Part shown: positions 1 through 8,867 of the stretch, piece after piece
Position numbering within the stretch: the first letter of the stretch is position 1
Layout: every line of letters begins with the position of its first letter
Assembly: GCA_903929895.1 (NCBI GenBank)
Contig: CAIYWM010000177.1
Location: 1-24,939, forward strand
Direction: 5' to 3'
Source of the DNA: an uncultured Alphaproteobacteria bacterium
Lineage (GTDB): Bacteria > Pseudomonadota > Alphaproteobacteria > Reyranellales > Reyranellaceae
DNA length: 24,939 bases
The notes under the pieces: model-generated
The model's input: only the letters and a program-made list of their open reading frames with translations
Databases searched by the model: none
Told to the model about the DNA's origin: nothing
Program-made: the position numbers and the translations under genes

Positions 1-692
1 AGATTTCGCGATCAAATCAGCGCCTTCGCGATGCACGACAGCGCGTAGAAGCAGCAAAGTCCGACGAGCAGAATGCTGCGCAGACTGGGATCAAACAAGA
101 AGTCACACCAAAGAGTGAAGATCCCTTCCGTCGCGTCGCACTCACACGACAGTCGCGCCAAGCGGACGTCGATGCAATCGAAGAAAGCCTCAAATCTCAG
201 CAAGCAAGGCTAAAGCGCGCCGAACGCTATCTTGATCAAGCTTATCGAAGTTACTTCAAGCTCGTTACAACAGGCACGAATAAACCTCACAAGGATGACA
301 CACCCAAGAGCAGAGAAGGAGCTGGAGGAGATGGCAGAAAGGAGGCCATTCGCGAGTCAGAAGACGAACTCTATGGCCTTTCGTCGCAGCAACAACTGTT
401 GATCGCATCAGCAATCACGCGCTTCGGAGTTGTCGCCATTCTGCTCTTTTTTGTCGGAATGCTTATTGGGTTGTACAGGTATATGTCGCGCTTGAGCGCA
501 TTCTACAGCGGCCGTGCAGACGCACTGATGTTAAGTGCTCCTCACTTTGATCGACTGATTAGCTGGATGGATTTGTTGGCCCCGAAGGCTATCGATTTCG
601 GTCGCGTTCCAGCAACGCCACTGGATATCGCTCAGCGAGCGGTTGCCGTTGCAGCAAGCAAAATGCCGTTCGTATCAGAAAAGTCGAAATGA
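1..692 (+). CDS. 3' part of a coiled-coil/single-TM membrane protein (5' end outside window)
   Basis: I do not recognise this gene. The reading frame that ends at the TGA 690-692 is open back to position 3 with no stop, so the gene starts upstream of the window; 229 residues are visible. A start at the internal TTG 399 is unlikely, because the upstream codons form a coherent charged segment rich in Gln, Arg, Lys and Glu that looks coiled-coil. This is followed by a hydrophobic segment (about residues 136-154 of the visible part, core VVAILLFFVGMLIGLY) and a cytosol-like tail of about 75 residues. The likely form is a single-pass inner-membrane protein with a long soluble N-terminal part. The G+C content (50-53% in two lines counted) and codons such as TTG, AGA, TTA and AGT differ from the rest of the window, which suggests acquired DNA. 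No partner gene is visible, and function cannot be assigned. Confidence 0.7.
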   Translation, partial: ISRSNQRLRDARQRVEAAKSDEQNAAQTGIKQEVTPKSEDPFRRVALTRQSRQADVDAIEESLKSQQARLKRAERYLDQAYRSYFKLVTTGTNKPHKDDTPKSREGAGGDGRKEAIRESEDELYGLSSQQQLLIASAITRFGVVAILLFFVGMLIGLYRYMSRLSAFYSGRADALMLSAPHFDRLISWMDLLAPKAIDFGRVPATPLDIAQRAVAVAASKMPFVSEKSK

Positions 693-770
693 CAGCGACG
701 ATTTGGCAATCGCCTCCTGAAAGAGCAACGCCCTGGACCTCTCAAATCAAACAGCTTTCTACAATGTAAT

Positions 771-1931
771 TCACCGCGAGCGGCCGCGCGCCGTGACCGG
801 CCAGATCTCGACCAGGGTATCACCCTTCACCACGTGATAGCTCTCGTAGAGGTTCACGGTCGGGTCGCAGTGCGGCGGGGTCAGGACGACCTGGTCGCCG
901 AGCTTGGGCGCCGGCTGGCCTTTGGGCGCGATCACCGCGAGATGCTCGTCGCCCATGAAGCGGGTCGTCGCGCCCTCCACGGCGCCCTTCAGGATCATTG
1001 GCGGACCTTTCTCGGTGGCCATGGCCTTGAGGCCGGCATCGACCGTCACCATGCCTGGCGTGTTGGCGCTGACGACGCGCGCGTCGATCTGCAACGCCTG
1101 TTCGAAGGTCGGCTTGTCGAGGCCGCGCAGGTCGCAGACGTTGTAGTCGTGGTCCATGAACACGTAGGACCCGACCTGCAGCTCGGTGAAGACGCCGAGC
1201 TTGGCGTCGATGTAATGCGTGCCGGTGCCCGAGCCGGTGACGATGCCGGGCTTCAGGCCCGCCTCCTCCAGCTTTGCCAGGATGCCCTGCAGATACTCCG
1301 TGCGCTCCTTGATCTGGGCGGTGCGGTCCTTGAAGTCGACGATGTGCTGGTGGCTTCCGCAGTAGAACTGAACGCCGGCATAGGTCAGCGACCTGAAGTT
1401 GGCGACCTTCTGCACCAGCTCGACCGTGGCTTCGGGCGAGGCCGTGCCGGTGCGGTGGATGCCGGGATCGATATCGACGATCACGGCGAGCGGCTTGCCG
1501 GCCTTTGCGGCCGCAGATGCCAGCGCCTCGGCATTGTCGGGATGGTCAACCACCAGCATCAGGTCGGAGACCTTGGCGTTGAGTTCCACCAGCCGCTGGA
1601 TCGCCTGCGGCGTCACCACCGGCGAAGTGATGTGCAGGCTCTGGATGCCGGCCTCGCCCAGCGCCTCGGCCTCGCCCAGCTTGGCGCAGCAGACTCCGAG
1701 CGCCCCCGCTGCCATCTGGCGGCGCGCGATGTCGGCCGACTTGTGGGTCTTGGAATGCGGCCGCAGCTTGACGTTATGCGCCTTCGCAAACGACGCCATC
1801 TCCGCGATGTTGCGATCGAGCATCTCGAGATCGAGCACGAGCGACGGCGAGTTCAAGGAGCGCCGAGAGCCCTGCTGCCCGATGAGATGTCCGTGCAGGC
1901 GCCGGGCTTCACTGGCGGCTTCGCTGGTCAT
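771..1931 (-). CDS. D-threonine aldolase family PLP enzyme (DSD1/alanine-racemase-like fold)
   Basis: This 386-residue protein has the family hallmarks of metal-activated D-threonine aldolases and D-serine dehydratases. RPHSKTHK at 57-64 contains the Lys61 expected to bind PLP. The C-terminal PPHCDPTVN motif places His354 and Asp356 where the divalent metal ligands sit. GSGTGTHY, in the middle of the protein, resembles the phosphate-binding loop. The family cleaves or dehydrates D-3-hydroxy amino acids (for example D-threonine to glycine and acetaldehyde) in the cytoplasm; the exact substrate is not readable here. The ATG at 1931 overlaps the TGA of the upstream SDR by four bases (ATGA, 1928-1931), so the two are probably translated together. 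The SDR could oxidise the hydroxy substrate or reduce the aldehyde product (inference). The family call is firm; aldolase versus dehydratase is open. Confidence 0.88.
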   Translation of the reverse strand: MTSEAASEARRLHGHLIGQQGSRRSLNSPSLVLDLEMLDRNIAEMASFAKAHNVKLRPHSKTHKSADIARRQMAAGALGVCCAKLGEAEALGEAGIQSLHITSPVVTPQAIQRLVELNAKVSDLMLVVDHPDNAEALASAAAKAGKPLAVIVDIDPGIHRTGTASPEATVELVQKVANFRSLTYAGVQFYCGSHQHIVDFKDRTAQIKERTEYLQGILAKLEEAGLKPGIVTGSGTGTHYIDAKLGVFTELQVGSYVFMDHDYNVCDLRGLDKPTFEQALQIDARVVSANTPGMVTVDAGLKAMATEKGPPMILKGAVEGATTRFMGDEHLAVIAPKGQPAPKLGDQVVLTPPHCDPTVNLYESYHVVKGDTLVEIWPVTARGRSR

Positions 1932-2806
1932 TTCTTCTGTCCTTCAGGTTGCAAGGTGCGGACGACCATGGCTTCGCCGGTCGTGCCGCGGTTGACGCCG
2001 GCGCTCTTCATGAAGGTGTTGTCGGCGCCGGTGCCCCAGAGCGCCACGCCCTGGGCCAGCAGGCCGCCATCCACCTTCACCGTCTCGCCGGTGATGAAAC
2101 GCGCCTCGTCGGAGGCAAGGAAGGTCGCGACGTCGGCGATGTGCTCGGGCTCGCCGCGGTCCGGCCAGGGCTGCTGGCCAAACTGCTTCTCGTACTTGTC
2201 GGGCCGGCCGCGATGGACCAGAGGCGTCGAGATGACGCCGGGCGCAATGCCGACCACTCGGATTCGATCGGGACCCAGCTCGGCCGCCACATTCTCGATC
2301 AGGCTGATGCAGGCGGCCTTCGCCGCCGAATAGGCATGGCTGCCGCCGCCGCCGACCATGCCGGCAATCGAGGCGGTCACCAGGATCACGCCGCCGCCCC
2401 CATGTTTCTTCATCGCCTGCGAGGCGTGCTTCATTCCGAGGAAAACCGAACGCGTCAGCACCGCGAACGTATAGTCCCAGTCCTCGACGCTGGTCTCGGC
2501 AATCGGCCCGAAGGCGCCGCCGACGCCGGCATTGAGATAGGCGATGTCGAGCCGCCCGAAATGGCTTTTGGCTTCGGCGACCATGGAAGCGACATCCGAC
2601 TCCTTCGAAACGTCGCAGCGGACGAAGCCGATAGCGTCGCCAAACCCCTGCGCCTTCGCAACGGCCAGCGTCTCCGCGCCATTGGCCTCGTTGAGGTCGG
2701 CCACGAGCACCTTCGCGCCTTCGGCAAGAAAGCGCATCACGGTCGCGCGGCCCATGCCGCTCGCGCCCCCCGTGACGATGGCCACCTTGCCCGCCAGTCG
2801 ATTCAT
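1928..2806 (-). CDS. SDR family NAD(P)-dependent oxidoreductase
   Basis: This is a classical short-chain dehydrogenase of 292 residues. The nucleotide-binding motif TGGASGMG lies at 12-19 and NAG at 92-94. The catalytic Ser146, Tyr159 and Lys163 (YSAAK) are all present, followed by the typical FITGETVKVDGG strand near 238-248. A tail of about 40 residues after that strand is longer than usual. The start was set at the ATG 2806 because GGAGGAG lies nine bases upstream; ATGs at 2830 and 2857 are in frame but would add a non-SDR leader. The protein oxidises or reduces a hydroxyl/carbonyl substrate with NAD(P); the substrate is unknown. It ends in a four-base overlap with the D-threonine-aldolase-like gene, which makes a two-step pathway for a hydroxy amino acid likely (inference). 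Confidence 0.9.
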   Translation of the reverse strand: MNRLAGKVAIVTGGASGMGRATVMRFLAEGAKVLVADLNEANGAETLAVAKAQGFGDAIGFVRCDVSKESDVASMVAEAKSHFGRLDIAYLNAGVGGAFGPIAETSVEDWDYTFAVLTRSVFLGMKHASQAMKKHGGGGVILVTASIAGMVGGGGSHAYSAAKAACISLIENVAAELGPDRIRVVGIAPGVISTPLVHRGRPDKYEKQFGQQPWPDRGEPEHIADVATFLASDEARFITGETVKVDGGLLAQGVALWGTGADNTFMKSAGVNRGTTGEAMVVRTLQPEGQKK

Positions 2807-2928
2807 GCTGTTCCGCTCCTCCGATGCCATGGTGGTGTCGCCGGCATCGCGAGGCAAGTCTGGCGTTTCGCCGCTGCGAGCTGCCAGATCTCGACGTGCA
2901 TGCTCTGATGTTCAGGTCACCCGAGAGC

Positions 2929-3984
2929 CTATTCCGGACGTAGGGGAATGCGAGAGCTGCGCAAGGCCGCCGCCGTCAATTGCGGCGCATCCAGGATCGC
3001 CGCCAACCGTTCAGCGGGACGTACGGGCCGTTCAGCCTCGAACATCGGCAGGACCTTGAGGAGAGTGTCCTTGACGTCGATCGCCATGCCCATCGGGAAG
3101 TCCCGATTGGTGCTGTGCCAGGCTCGCGGCACCGTGTAATCGGCCGGGATGTCGGGGCGCGAATTGAGCGCGCCGAACCAGTCCCACGCCCCCATAACGT
3201 CGAGCACGTTCCGGAAGTATGCTGGCATGCCGATCTTGGCGCTGATTGTGACGATCCGGAGCGCATTACCCATCGTCGTGGCCAAGGCTTCGTCCTCCCT
3301 GGCGATCGCGTAGAGCGCCTCCGAGAGGACGAGGTTCCCCTTGGAATGACCAACCAGCAGCGGGGCCCCGAATCTCTTGTCCCTGAGCAGCGCGATGACC
3401 GTCTCGGTATCCTTACTCGCGCGAGCCCAGGACCCGACCCGACCCGCCTCCGACATTGGCTCGGTCCATGTGAACATCTTCGTGACAGCGTCGAGCGGCT
3501 CGAACAGATGACGCAGGCTGTTGAGGCCTCCGAACAGGAAAAAGCCCCCAAGCGCCTCGGTCAGAACGTCGGAGAGACCGTAACCGGAGACCACCGCGAC
3601 GACGGGCTCGCCGAGCGCATCCGCGATGTTTCGAGCGAAAGCGGCCGCACCCAAGGCGGAGCTGCCGACGCCGGCGACGACCAGCGCCGCGGCCGCTTTG
3701 TCGTTCTTGCTGAAATATTCATCGGTCGTCAGGAAGAGTTTCAGCGGATCACCGCCAGACGGGGTGACGACCAGGATCGCACCTTCGCGCGCCAGCCAGA
3801 AGGCCAGTCCCTTGGTCTCTTCGGGCGTTATGACGCCGATGTCGTAGAAGACCGCGTCGAGGATGGCGTTGCGTCGCTGAAGCGAATCGAGCGTCAAGGC
3901 GCGCAGCGGATTGTCCGCGAATTTTGCGGGAAAGGCGGCCGTGCGTTCGGCCTGGATGGAACCTAGAGCAGCGAATGTTTGCAT
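2929..3984 (-). CDS. alpha/beta-hydrolase-like protein with GHSKG elbow
   Basis: This 351-residue protein belongs to no named family that I recognise with certainty. The segment PLLVGHSKGNLVLSEALY (residues 208-225) has the form of an alpha/beta-hydrolase nucleophile elbow, G-H-S-K-G, with Ser214 as candidate nucleophile and His290 (AWHSTNRD) as a possible general base. An earlier hydrophobic strand, ALVVAGVGSSALGAAAF (100-116), is followed by a second strand, PVVAVVSGYGLSDVLTEA (127-144); together they resemble the core of lipase-like folds. No signal peptide is evident. The ATG at 3984 was chosen because GGGAGG lies about six bases upstream; an in-frame ATG at 4044 would add 20 Arg/Gly-rich residues. 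A spacer of 122 bases separates it from the SDR downstream on the same strand, so cotranscription is possible but not shown. Confidence 0.6.
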   Translation of the reverse strand: MQTFAALGSIQAERTAAFPAKFADNPLRALTLDSLQRRNAILDAVFYDIGVITPEETKGLAFWLAREGAILVVTPSGGDPLKLFLTTDEYFSKNDKAAAALVVAGVGSSALGAAAFARNIADALGEPVVAVVSGYGLSDVLTEALGGFFLFGGLNSLRHLFEPLDAVTKMFTWTEPMSEAGRVGSWARASKDTETVIALLRDKRFGAPLLVGHSKGNLVLSEALYAIAREDEALATTMGNALRIVTISAKIGMPAYFRNVLDVMGAWDWFGALNSRPDIPADYTVPRAWHSTNRDFPMGMAIDVKDTLLKVLPMFEAERPVRPAERLAAILDAPQLTAAALRSSRIPLRPE

Positions 3985-4112
3985 GGCGCCCTCCCAGCGA
4001 CCGCCCATCGCGCGGCCTTGCTCGCCACGGCGAGCAAAAGGCATGCCTACAACCTATGGACGTTTGCATTCCTGAGAGATCGGCTGCGCCGGGAAATCTC
4101 CCGACTGCCGAC

Positions 4113-6887
4113 CTAACCGCTGTTGCGCAGGCCGGCCGCGATGCCGTTGATGCTGAGGTGGATGCCCTGCACGACGGCGGGATCGGGATCGCCGGCGCGG
4201 TGACGCCGCAGCAGTTCGATCTGCACGTGGTTCAGCGGATCGATGTAGGGGAAGCGGTTGCGGATCGAGCGCGCCAGCAGCGGGTTGAGTTCCAGCAGCG
4301 TCTTCTGCCGCGTGATGGCGCAGACTGCGTCGATCGACGCCTGCCACTCCCGCTTCACGCGGGCGAAAACCTGCTCGCGCAGCGCCACATCGGTCACCAG
4401 CTCGGAATAGCGCGAGGCGATGGCGATGTCGCTCTTCGCCAGCACCATGTCCATGTTCGACAGGATGGTCCGGAAGAACGGCCAGTTGTCGTGCATCTCC
4501 TGCAGCATCGCCATGCCGTCGCCGGGCCGCGCGGCGGTCCAGGCCTCGATCGCGGCGCCGAAGCCGTACCAGCCCGGCAGCATCAGGCGGCACTGGGCCC
4601 AGCTGAAGACCCAGGGAATGGCGCGCAGGTCCTCGATGCCCTGCTTCTTCGAGCGCGAGGCCGGGCGGCTGCCGATGTTGAGCGAGGCGATCTCGTCCAG
4701 CACGGTCGATTCGCGGAAATACCGGTCGAAGCCCTCGGTCTCGTAGACCAGGTCGCGATAGGCGCGGAAGGCGTGTGCCGACAGCTCCTCCATGACAGCG
4801 AGATAATCGGCGGGCGGCGGCGGCCGGTCGGCGTCGAGAAGCGAGGCTTCCAGGGTGGCGGCGGCCAGGGTTTCGAGATTGCGCCGCCCGACTTCGGCAT
4901 TGGAGTACTTGCCGGCGATCACCTCGCCCTGTTCGGTGATGCGGATGGCCCCCTGCACGGCGCCCGGCGGCTGCGCCAGGATCGCCTCGTAGCTCGGCCC
5001 GCCACCGCGGCCCACCGAGCCGCCGCGACCATGGAACAGGCGCAGCCCGACCCGATGGCGCTTGAAGGTCTCGATCAGGACCAGCTCCGCCTTGTACAGC
5101 TCCCAGGTCGAGGTGAGATAGCCGCCGTCCTTGTTGCTGTCGGAGTAACCCAGCATGACTTCCTGCGTGTCGCCGCGCGACGCCAGGAGGCGGCGATAGG
5201 CCGGCAGGGCGAGAAGCTCGTCCATGATCCGCCCGCAGCGCTGCAGATCTCCGATGGTCTCGAACAACGGCACGATGTCGACGTCCAGCCGGCCCTCACG
5301 CGGATCGAGCAATCCGCCCTCCTTGAGCAGCACGGCCACTTCAAGGATGTCGGAGACGCTGTCGGCCTTGGAAATCACGTAGTTCGGAAGGGCAGCCCGG
5401 CCGTAGCGCCGATGCGCATCGGCCGCCACGCGCACGAGGTCCAGCTCGGCGGCCGTTTCGTCGCCATAGGAATGGTAGGACGATGCGAGCGGCCGCATGT
5501 TGCCGAGCTCGACGGTCAGAAAATCGACGCGCGCCGCCTCATCGAGCCCGGCGTAGTCGATGCCGGTCCCGGTCGCCGCCACGAGCTCGGCCATGACGCG
5601 CGCATGCACGTCGGAGTTCTGCCGCAGGTCGAGCGATGCCAGATGAAAGCCGAAGACATCGACGGCGCGCCGCAGCGACCGCAGGCGCCCGCGCGCCAGG
5701 TCCGCCGAGCCGTTCTCCGCGAGCGACCGGTAGAGCGTGTCGAGGTCCGCCCGCAGGTCTTCCGCCTTCTCGTAAGCCGGCGCCGGACCGACCGGCGGCT
5801 GCGGCGGCTCCAACCTGTCGAGCGACCACGCAGTTGCGGAAAGCCGCGCATAGATGCCGACGATGGCGCGCCGGTAAGGCTCGTCCTTGCGCTCCGGCGC
5901 GCGGTCGGCCGAGCTTTCGACCAGCCGCCGCAATCCCTCCGAGACGTGCACGATGCGGCCGTCGAGCGACAGCTCGCTGCCCAGCCGGTGCAGTTCCTCG
6001 AGATGGAAGCGCAGCGCGCGCTGGCTTTGCAGGGTGAGCGTCTGGCGCGTGACATCCGCGGTGACGTAGGGATTGCCGTCGCGGTCGCCGCCGATCCAGC
6101 TGCCCATGCGCAGGAAGGACGGCACGTCGATGTCCTGCCAGGACGCATCGATGCCGCCCAGCCGGTCCTCGAGGTCGGCGTAGAAGATCGGCAGCCCGCG
6201 CAGGAACGTATGATCGTAATAGGCAAGCCCGTTGGCGACCTCGTCGATCACCCGCAGCCGCGTGTCGCGCAGGATGCTGGTCTGCCACAAAGTGAGCACG
6301 GCGCGGCGCAGCGCCTGCCGGTTGGCCCGCAGCTCCTCCGGCGTGAACTCGACCCGGTCGCGCTCGTCGAGCAGCCGCGCGATCTCCATCTCGCGGTCGA
6401 TCGAACTCTTGCGGCGGATCTCGGTCGGGTGGGCCGTCAGTACCGCACTGCACAACGCACGGCCGAAACATCCCTGCAACCGCCCGCGGGGAACTCCGGC
6501 CTTCGCGGCGCGGCACAGCGCATAGGCCATCGTACCCTGCGCTGGCGGCGCCTTGGCAATGGCGAGCGCCCGCGTGCGGCGGATGTGGTGCTGGTCCTCG
6601 GCGATGTTGGCCAGATGCGAGAAGTGTCCGAAGGCGCGGATGATGCGTACGGCCCGATCCATCGGCAGGCTGGTCATCGTAGCCTGCAGTTCCTGCCGCG
6701 CCGCCTCGTCGGCATCGCGGTGGAACAGCACCCCGGTGCGGCGGATATGCTCGACCAACTCGAAGACCGCGTCGCCTTCCTGGTCGCGCACCGTCTCGCC
6801 CAGAATGCGCCCGAGAAGCCGCGTGTCGTAGCGCAGCGGCACGTCCTTCTTGGCCGCTTCCCTGTTGGGCGTTTCGAACTGGTCCAT
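4113..6887 (-). CDS. ppc: phosphoenolpyruvate carboxylase
   Basis: The enzyme carboxylates PEP with bicarbonate to oxaloacetate and so refills the TCA cycle; it acts in the cytoplasm as a homotetramer. The 924-residue chain has all signature regions. TAHPTE at 151-156 contains the catalytic His153 (E. coli His138), [10 protein letters not shown] lies at 264-273, SDSNKDGG carries Lys586, and [13 protein letters not shown] begins at 618 with Arg621 in the PEP/bicarbonate loop. The C-terminus ends in RNSG, so the Asn that forms part of the aspartate/malate inhibitor site in E. coli is kept, and feedback inhibition is likely (inference). Start: ATG 6887 with AAGGG six bases upstream; an ATG at 6923 is in frame but adds a leader that looks non-native. 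The gene follows the CoA ligase by 39 bases, an unusual operon partner. Confidence 0.96.
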   Translation of the reverse strand: MDQFETPNREAAKKDVPLRYDTRLLGRILGETVRDQEGDAVFELVEHIRRTGVLFHRDADEAARQELQATMTSLPMDRAVRIIRAFGHFSHLANIAEDQHHIRRTRALAIAKAPPAQGTMAYALCRAAKAGVPRGRLQGCFGRALCSAVLTAHPTEIRRKSSIDREMEIARLLDERDRVEFTPEELRANRQALRRAVLTLWQTSILRDTRLRVIDEVANGLAYYDHTFLRGLPIFYADLEDRLGGIDASWQDIDVPSFLRMGSWIGGDRDGNPYVTADVTRQTLTLQSQRALRFHLEELHRLGSELSLDGRIVHVSEGLRRLVESSADRAPERKDEPYRRAIVGIYARLSATAWSLDRLEPPQPPVGPAPAYEKAEDLRADLDTLYRSLAENGSADLARGRLRSLRRAVDVFGFHLASLDLRQNSDVHARVMAELVAATGTGIDYAGLDEAARVDFLTVELGNMRPLASSYHSYGDETAAELDLVRVAADAHRRYGRAALPNYVISKADSVSDILEVAVLLKEGGLLDPREGRLDVDIVPLFETIGDLQRCGRIMDELLALPAYRRLLASRGDTQEVMLGYSDSNKDGGYLTSTWELYKAELVLIETFKRHRVGLRLFHGRGGSVGRGGGPSYEAILAQPPGAVQGAIRITEQGEVIAGKYSNAEVGRRNLETLAAATLEASLLDADRPPPPADYLAVMEELSAHAFRAYRDLVYETEGFDRYFRESTVLDEIASLNIGSRPASRSKKQGIEDLRAIPWVFSWAQCRLMLPGWYGFGAAIEAWTAARPGDGMAMLQEMHDNWPFFRTILSNMDMVLAKSDIAIASRYSELVTDVALREQVFARVKREWQASIDAVCAITRQKTLLELNPLLARSIRNRFPYIDPLNHVQIELLRRHRAGDPDPAVVQGIHLSINGIAAGLRNSG

Positions 6888-6926
6888 GGACTGCCCTTCA
6901 CTCCTGTCCCGAGACCCAAGCACGGT

Positions 6927-8777
6927 CTAGGCCACTTCGATGACGCCCTCGCCGCCGGCATAGAGTTTCTCGACCAGCGCCTTGCGGCGTTCCAGCGTGG
7001 CGCGCTGGTTGATATAGCCCTTGTCGGTGATCTCCTGGCCGTCGACCTGCGGCGGCTCGGTCATCAGCAGGACGCGCTTCACCCTCATCGACGAGCCGCG
7101 GCCCTCGGCGTTCATCTTCGCAAGGCCCTCCTTCACGGTGCCGACGACGGCGGGATGGGCCAGGAGTTCGGCCAGCGGCAGCTGGGCGCCACTGTCGCCC
7201 GCGAGCTGGCGGCAGGCCGCGACGTTGGGAAAACCCAGCTGCCCGACATATTCGCGGTCCTGGCCGCAGACCACGGCGTCCTGCAGCACGGGAGAGGCGG
7301 CGGCGATCGCGGTCGTGCGCAGGGTGCCGACCAGCACGAAGGTGCCGCTGGTCAGCTTGAAATCCTCGACGACGCGTCCGTCGAAGATGATGCCCTGGCT
7401 CGCATCCTCCGGATCGACGAAGCGACCCGCATCACCGATCCTGTAGAAGCCCTCCTCGTCGAACATCTGGGCCGTGAGGTCGGGCTGCTGGTAGTAGCCG
7501 GGCGTCACGATCACGCTCTTCAGCCGCAGCTCGTAGCGCCCCGCCGCGCCGGTGGGCACCATCTTCAACTGCACGCCCGGATACGGAAGACCGACCAGGC
7601 CGACGCGCTCCGATGCCCAGTGCACGCTGGTCGCGGTCGGGGCGGTCTCGGTCGAGCCCCAGCCGGTAACGAAGGGAATGCGATAGCCGGTGTGCTTCAC
7701 CGCCAGCACCTCCATGCGTTCGTAGAGATCGCCCGGCAGGGTCGCGCCACCATAGGAGAGCACGTTGATGTTGGCGAAGAAACGCCGGGCGAGGGCCTCG
7801 TCCTTCTCAAGCGCCGTGGCGAGCATCGCGTAGCCCGCCGGGACGTTGGAGAAGGATGTCGGCGAGACCTCGCGCAGGTTGCGCAGCGTCTCCTCGAACA
7901 GGCCAGGCAGCGGCTTGCCGTCGTCGATGTAGGTGGTGCCGCCCTCGTTCAGGTTGCCCTGGAAGGTCGCGTTGCCGCCCATCGTATGGTTCCACGGAAG
8001 CCAGTCGAGCATGACTGGCGCCACGTCGCTCGCCTTGCGCACCCGCGCCATGCTCATCATGGCGACGTTGGCGCACATCATTTCCTGAGTGTTGATCACG
8101 GCCTTCGGCATGCCGGTGCTGCCGGAGGTGAACAGGAACTTGCCGACTGTCTTCGGTCCTATTGAATCGATGGACTTGCCCACCGCGTCGGTCGCCGGCG
8201 TCGCCACCAGTTCGGTCCACGGCAGCGACTGCATCCCGGGCGGCGGCTTGTCGACATGGACCAGCAGCACGCCCTCGAGATCGAGCGCCGCCAGCGCGCG
8301 CGTGTAGATCTCGCCGTTCTGCACGAAGACCAGGCCGGGCTTAATGAGATCGAAGACGTATTTCAGCTTGGCGTGGTCCTGGCTCATCACCGAATAGGCC
8401 GGCGACACCGGCGCGACCGGCGCGCGGGCCTGCATGGCGGCCATGGTCAGCAGCGCGAACTCGATGGAATTCGACGAGAGGATCATCACCGGCTTGACGG
8501 GACCGAATCCGCGGTCGAGCAGCGCCTGTGTCACCGACTCGACCTGCCGCTTGGCCTCTCCATAAGTGATCTTCAGCCAGTCGCGCTCGGGCCCGCGGCG
8601 CTGCGCCAGCCACAGACGATCCGGCACCTCGGCCGCCCACTTGGCGAGCAGCGCCGGCACGTGGCGGGCATAGGGTTGCAGGGCGTGGTTCGACTGCAGC
8701 ACCACCGTTCCGTCGGGACGGCGCTCGACCTTGATGTCGCGACTGAGGAATTCGATGGGCTTGAACGGAACCTGCAT
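6927..8777 (-). CDS. feruloyl-CoA synthetase-like acyl-CoA ligase (AMP-forming)
   Basis: This is an ANL-superfamily adenylating enzyme of about 616 residues, which forms an acyl-adenylate and then the CoA thioester. The P-loop-like motif TSGSTGMPKA lies at 217-226 and the adenine/acyl-pocket motif GWGSTETAPT at 372-381. The domain order, the length (AMP-forming feruloyl-CoA synthetases are about 620-630 residues) and the N-terminal IKVERRPDGTVVLQSNHAL segment point to the feruloyl-CoA-synthetase-like branch rather than fatty-acid ligases. An aromatic (hydroxycinnamate or benzoate-type) acid is the likely substrate, but this is inference. The start is uncertain: ATG 8777 has a weak ribosome site, while in-frame TTG codons at 8792 and 8789 sit 4-7 bases behind GGGGAG. 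The gene is divergent from an OFA-type carboxylate carrier and is followed by ppc. Confidence 0.85.
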   Translation of the reverse strand: MQVPFKPIEFLSRDIKVERRPDGTVVLQSNHALQPYARHVPALLAKWAAEVPDRLWLAQRRGPERDWLKITYGEAKRQVESVTQALLDRGFGPVKPVMILSSNSIEFALLTMAAMQARAPVAPVSPAYSVMSQDHAKLKYVFDLIKPGLVFVQNGEIYTRALAALDLEGVLLVHVDKPPPGMQSLPWTELVATPATDAVGKSIDSIGPKTVGKFLFTSGSTGMPKAVINTQEMMCANVAMMSMARVRKASDVAPVMLDWLPWNHTMGGNATFQGNLNEGGTTYIDDGKPLPGLFEETLRNLREVSPTSFSNVPAGYAMLATALEKDEALARRFFANINVLSYGGATLPGDLYERMEVLAVKHTGYRIPFVTGWGSTETAPTATSVHWASERVGLVGLPYPGVQLKMVPTGAAGRYELRLKSVIVTPGYYQQPDLTAQMFDEEGFYRIGDAGRFVDPEDASQGIIFDGRVVEDFKLTSGTFVLVGTLRTTAIAAASPVLQDAVVCGQDREYVGQLGFPNVAACRQLAGDSGAQLPLAELLAHPAVVGTVKEGLAKMNAEGRGSSMRVKRVLLMTEPPQVDGQEITDKGYINQRATLERRKALVEKLYAGGEGVIEVA

Positions 8778-8792
8778 TACACTGTCCAACAA

Positions 8793-8867
8793 CGTTCTCC
8801 CCGGCGCCTGTTCTGTCGACGCGATTTAGGGACGGGAACCATCGCAGGGCAAGGGAGCGTTTTCAGC
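8793..8867. promoter_or_regulatory. divergent intergenic region between CoA ligase and OFA transporter
   Basis: The 75 bases must hold promoters for both the ligase (-) and the transporter (+). GGGGAG for the ligase and AAGGGAG for the transporter are visible. I see no convincing -35/-10 pair or long palindrome, so only the position argues for a regulatory role. Confidence 0.45.

Noticed and set aside
12..203. Minus-strand Cys-rich open frame of 63 codons at the left edge.
   Set aside because: It lies opposite the open, coiled-coil-like plus-strand frame, has no ribosome site worth noting and no recognisable motif.
834..2908. Long plus-strand open frames opposite the D-threonine-aldolase-like and SDR genes.
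   Set aside because: They mirror coding DNA with complete active-site motifs on the other strand and show no domain of their own.
771..4044. A defence or toxin-antitoxin system next to the lower-GC gene.
   Set aside because: The neighbouring genes are ordinary metabolic enzymes, and the partial membrane protein has no nuclease, ATPase or effector motif in the visible part.
4090..4103. Hairpin CGGGA-AATC-TCCCG ten bases beyond the ppc stop.
   Set aside because: The stem is only five base pairs and no T-run follows on the minus strand, so it does not qualify as an intrinsic terminator.
3924..8165. Very long open frame (over 1400 codons) on the plus strand across ppc and the CoA ligase.
   Set aside because: It is antisense to two well-supported genes and its translation is rich in Arg, Gly, Ala, His, Asp and Gln without any motif; this is the usual shadow of high-GC codon bias.
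8256..8867. Upstream extension of the OFA transporter frame by about 200 codons.
   Set aside because: The extension is antisense to the CoA ligase, lacks hydrophobic segments, and a GTG with a good ribosome site precedes the first membrane helix.
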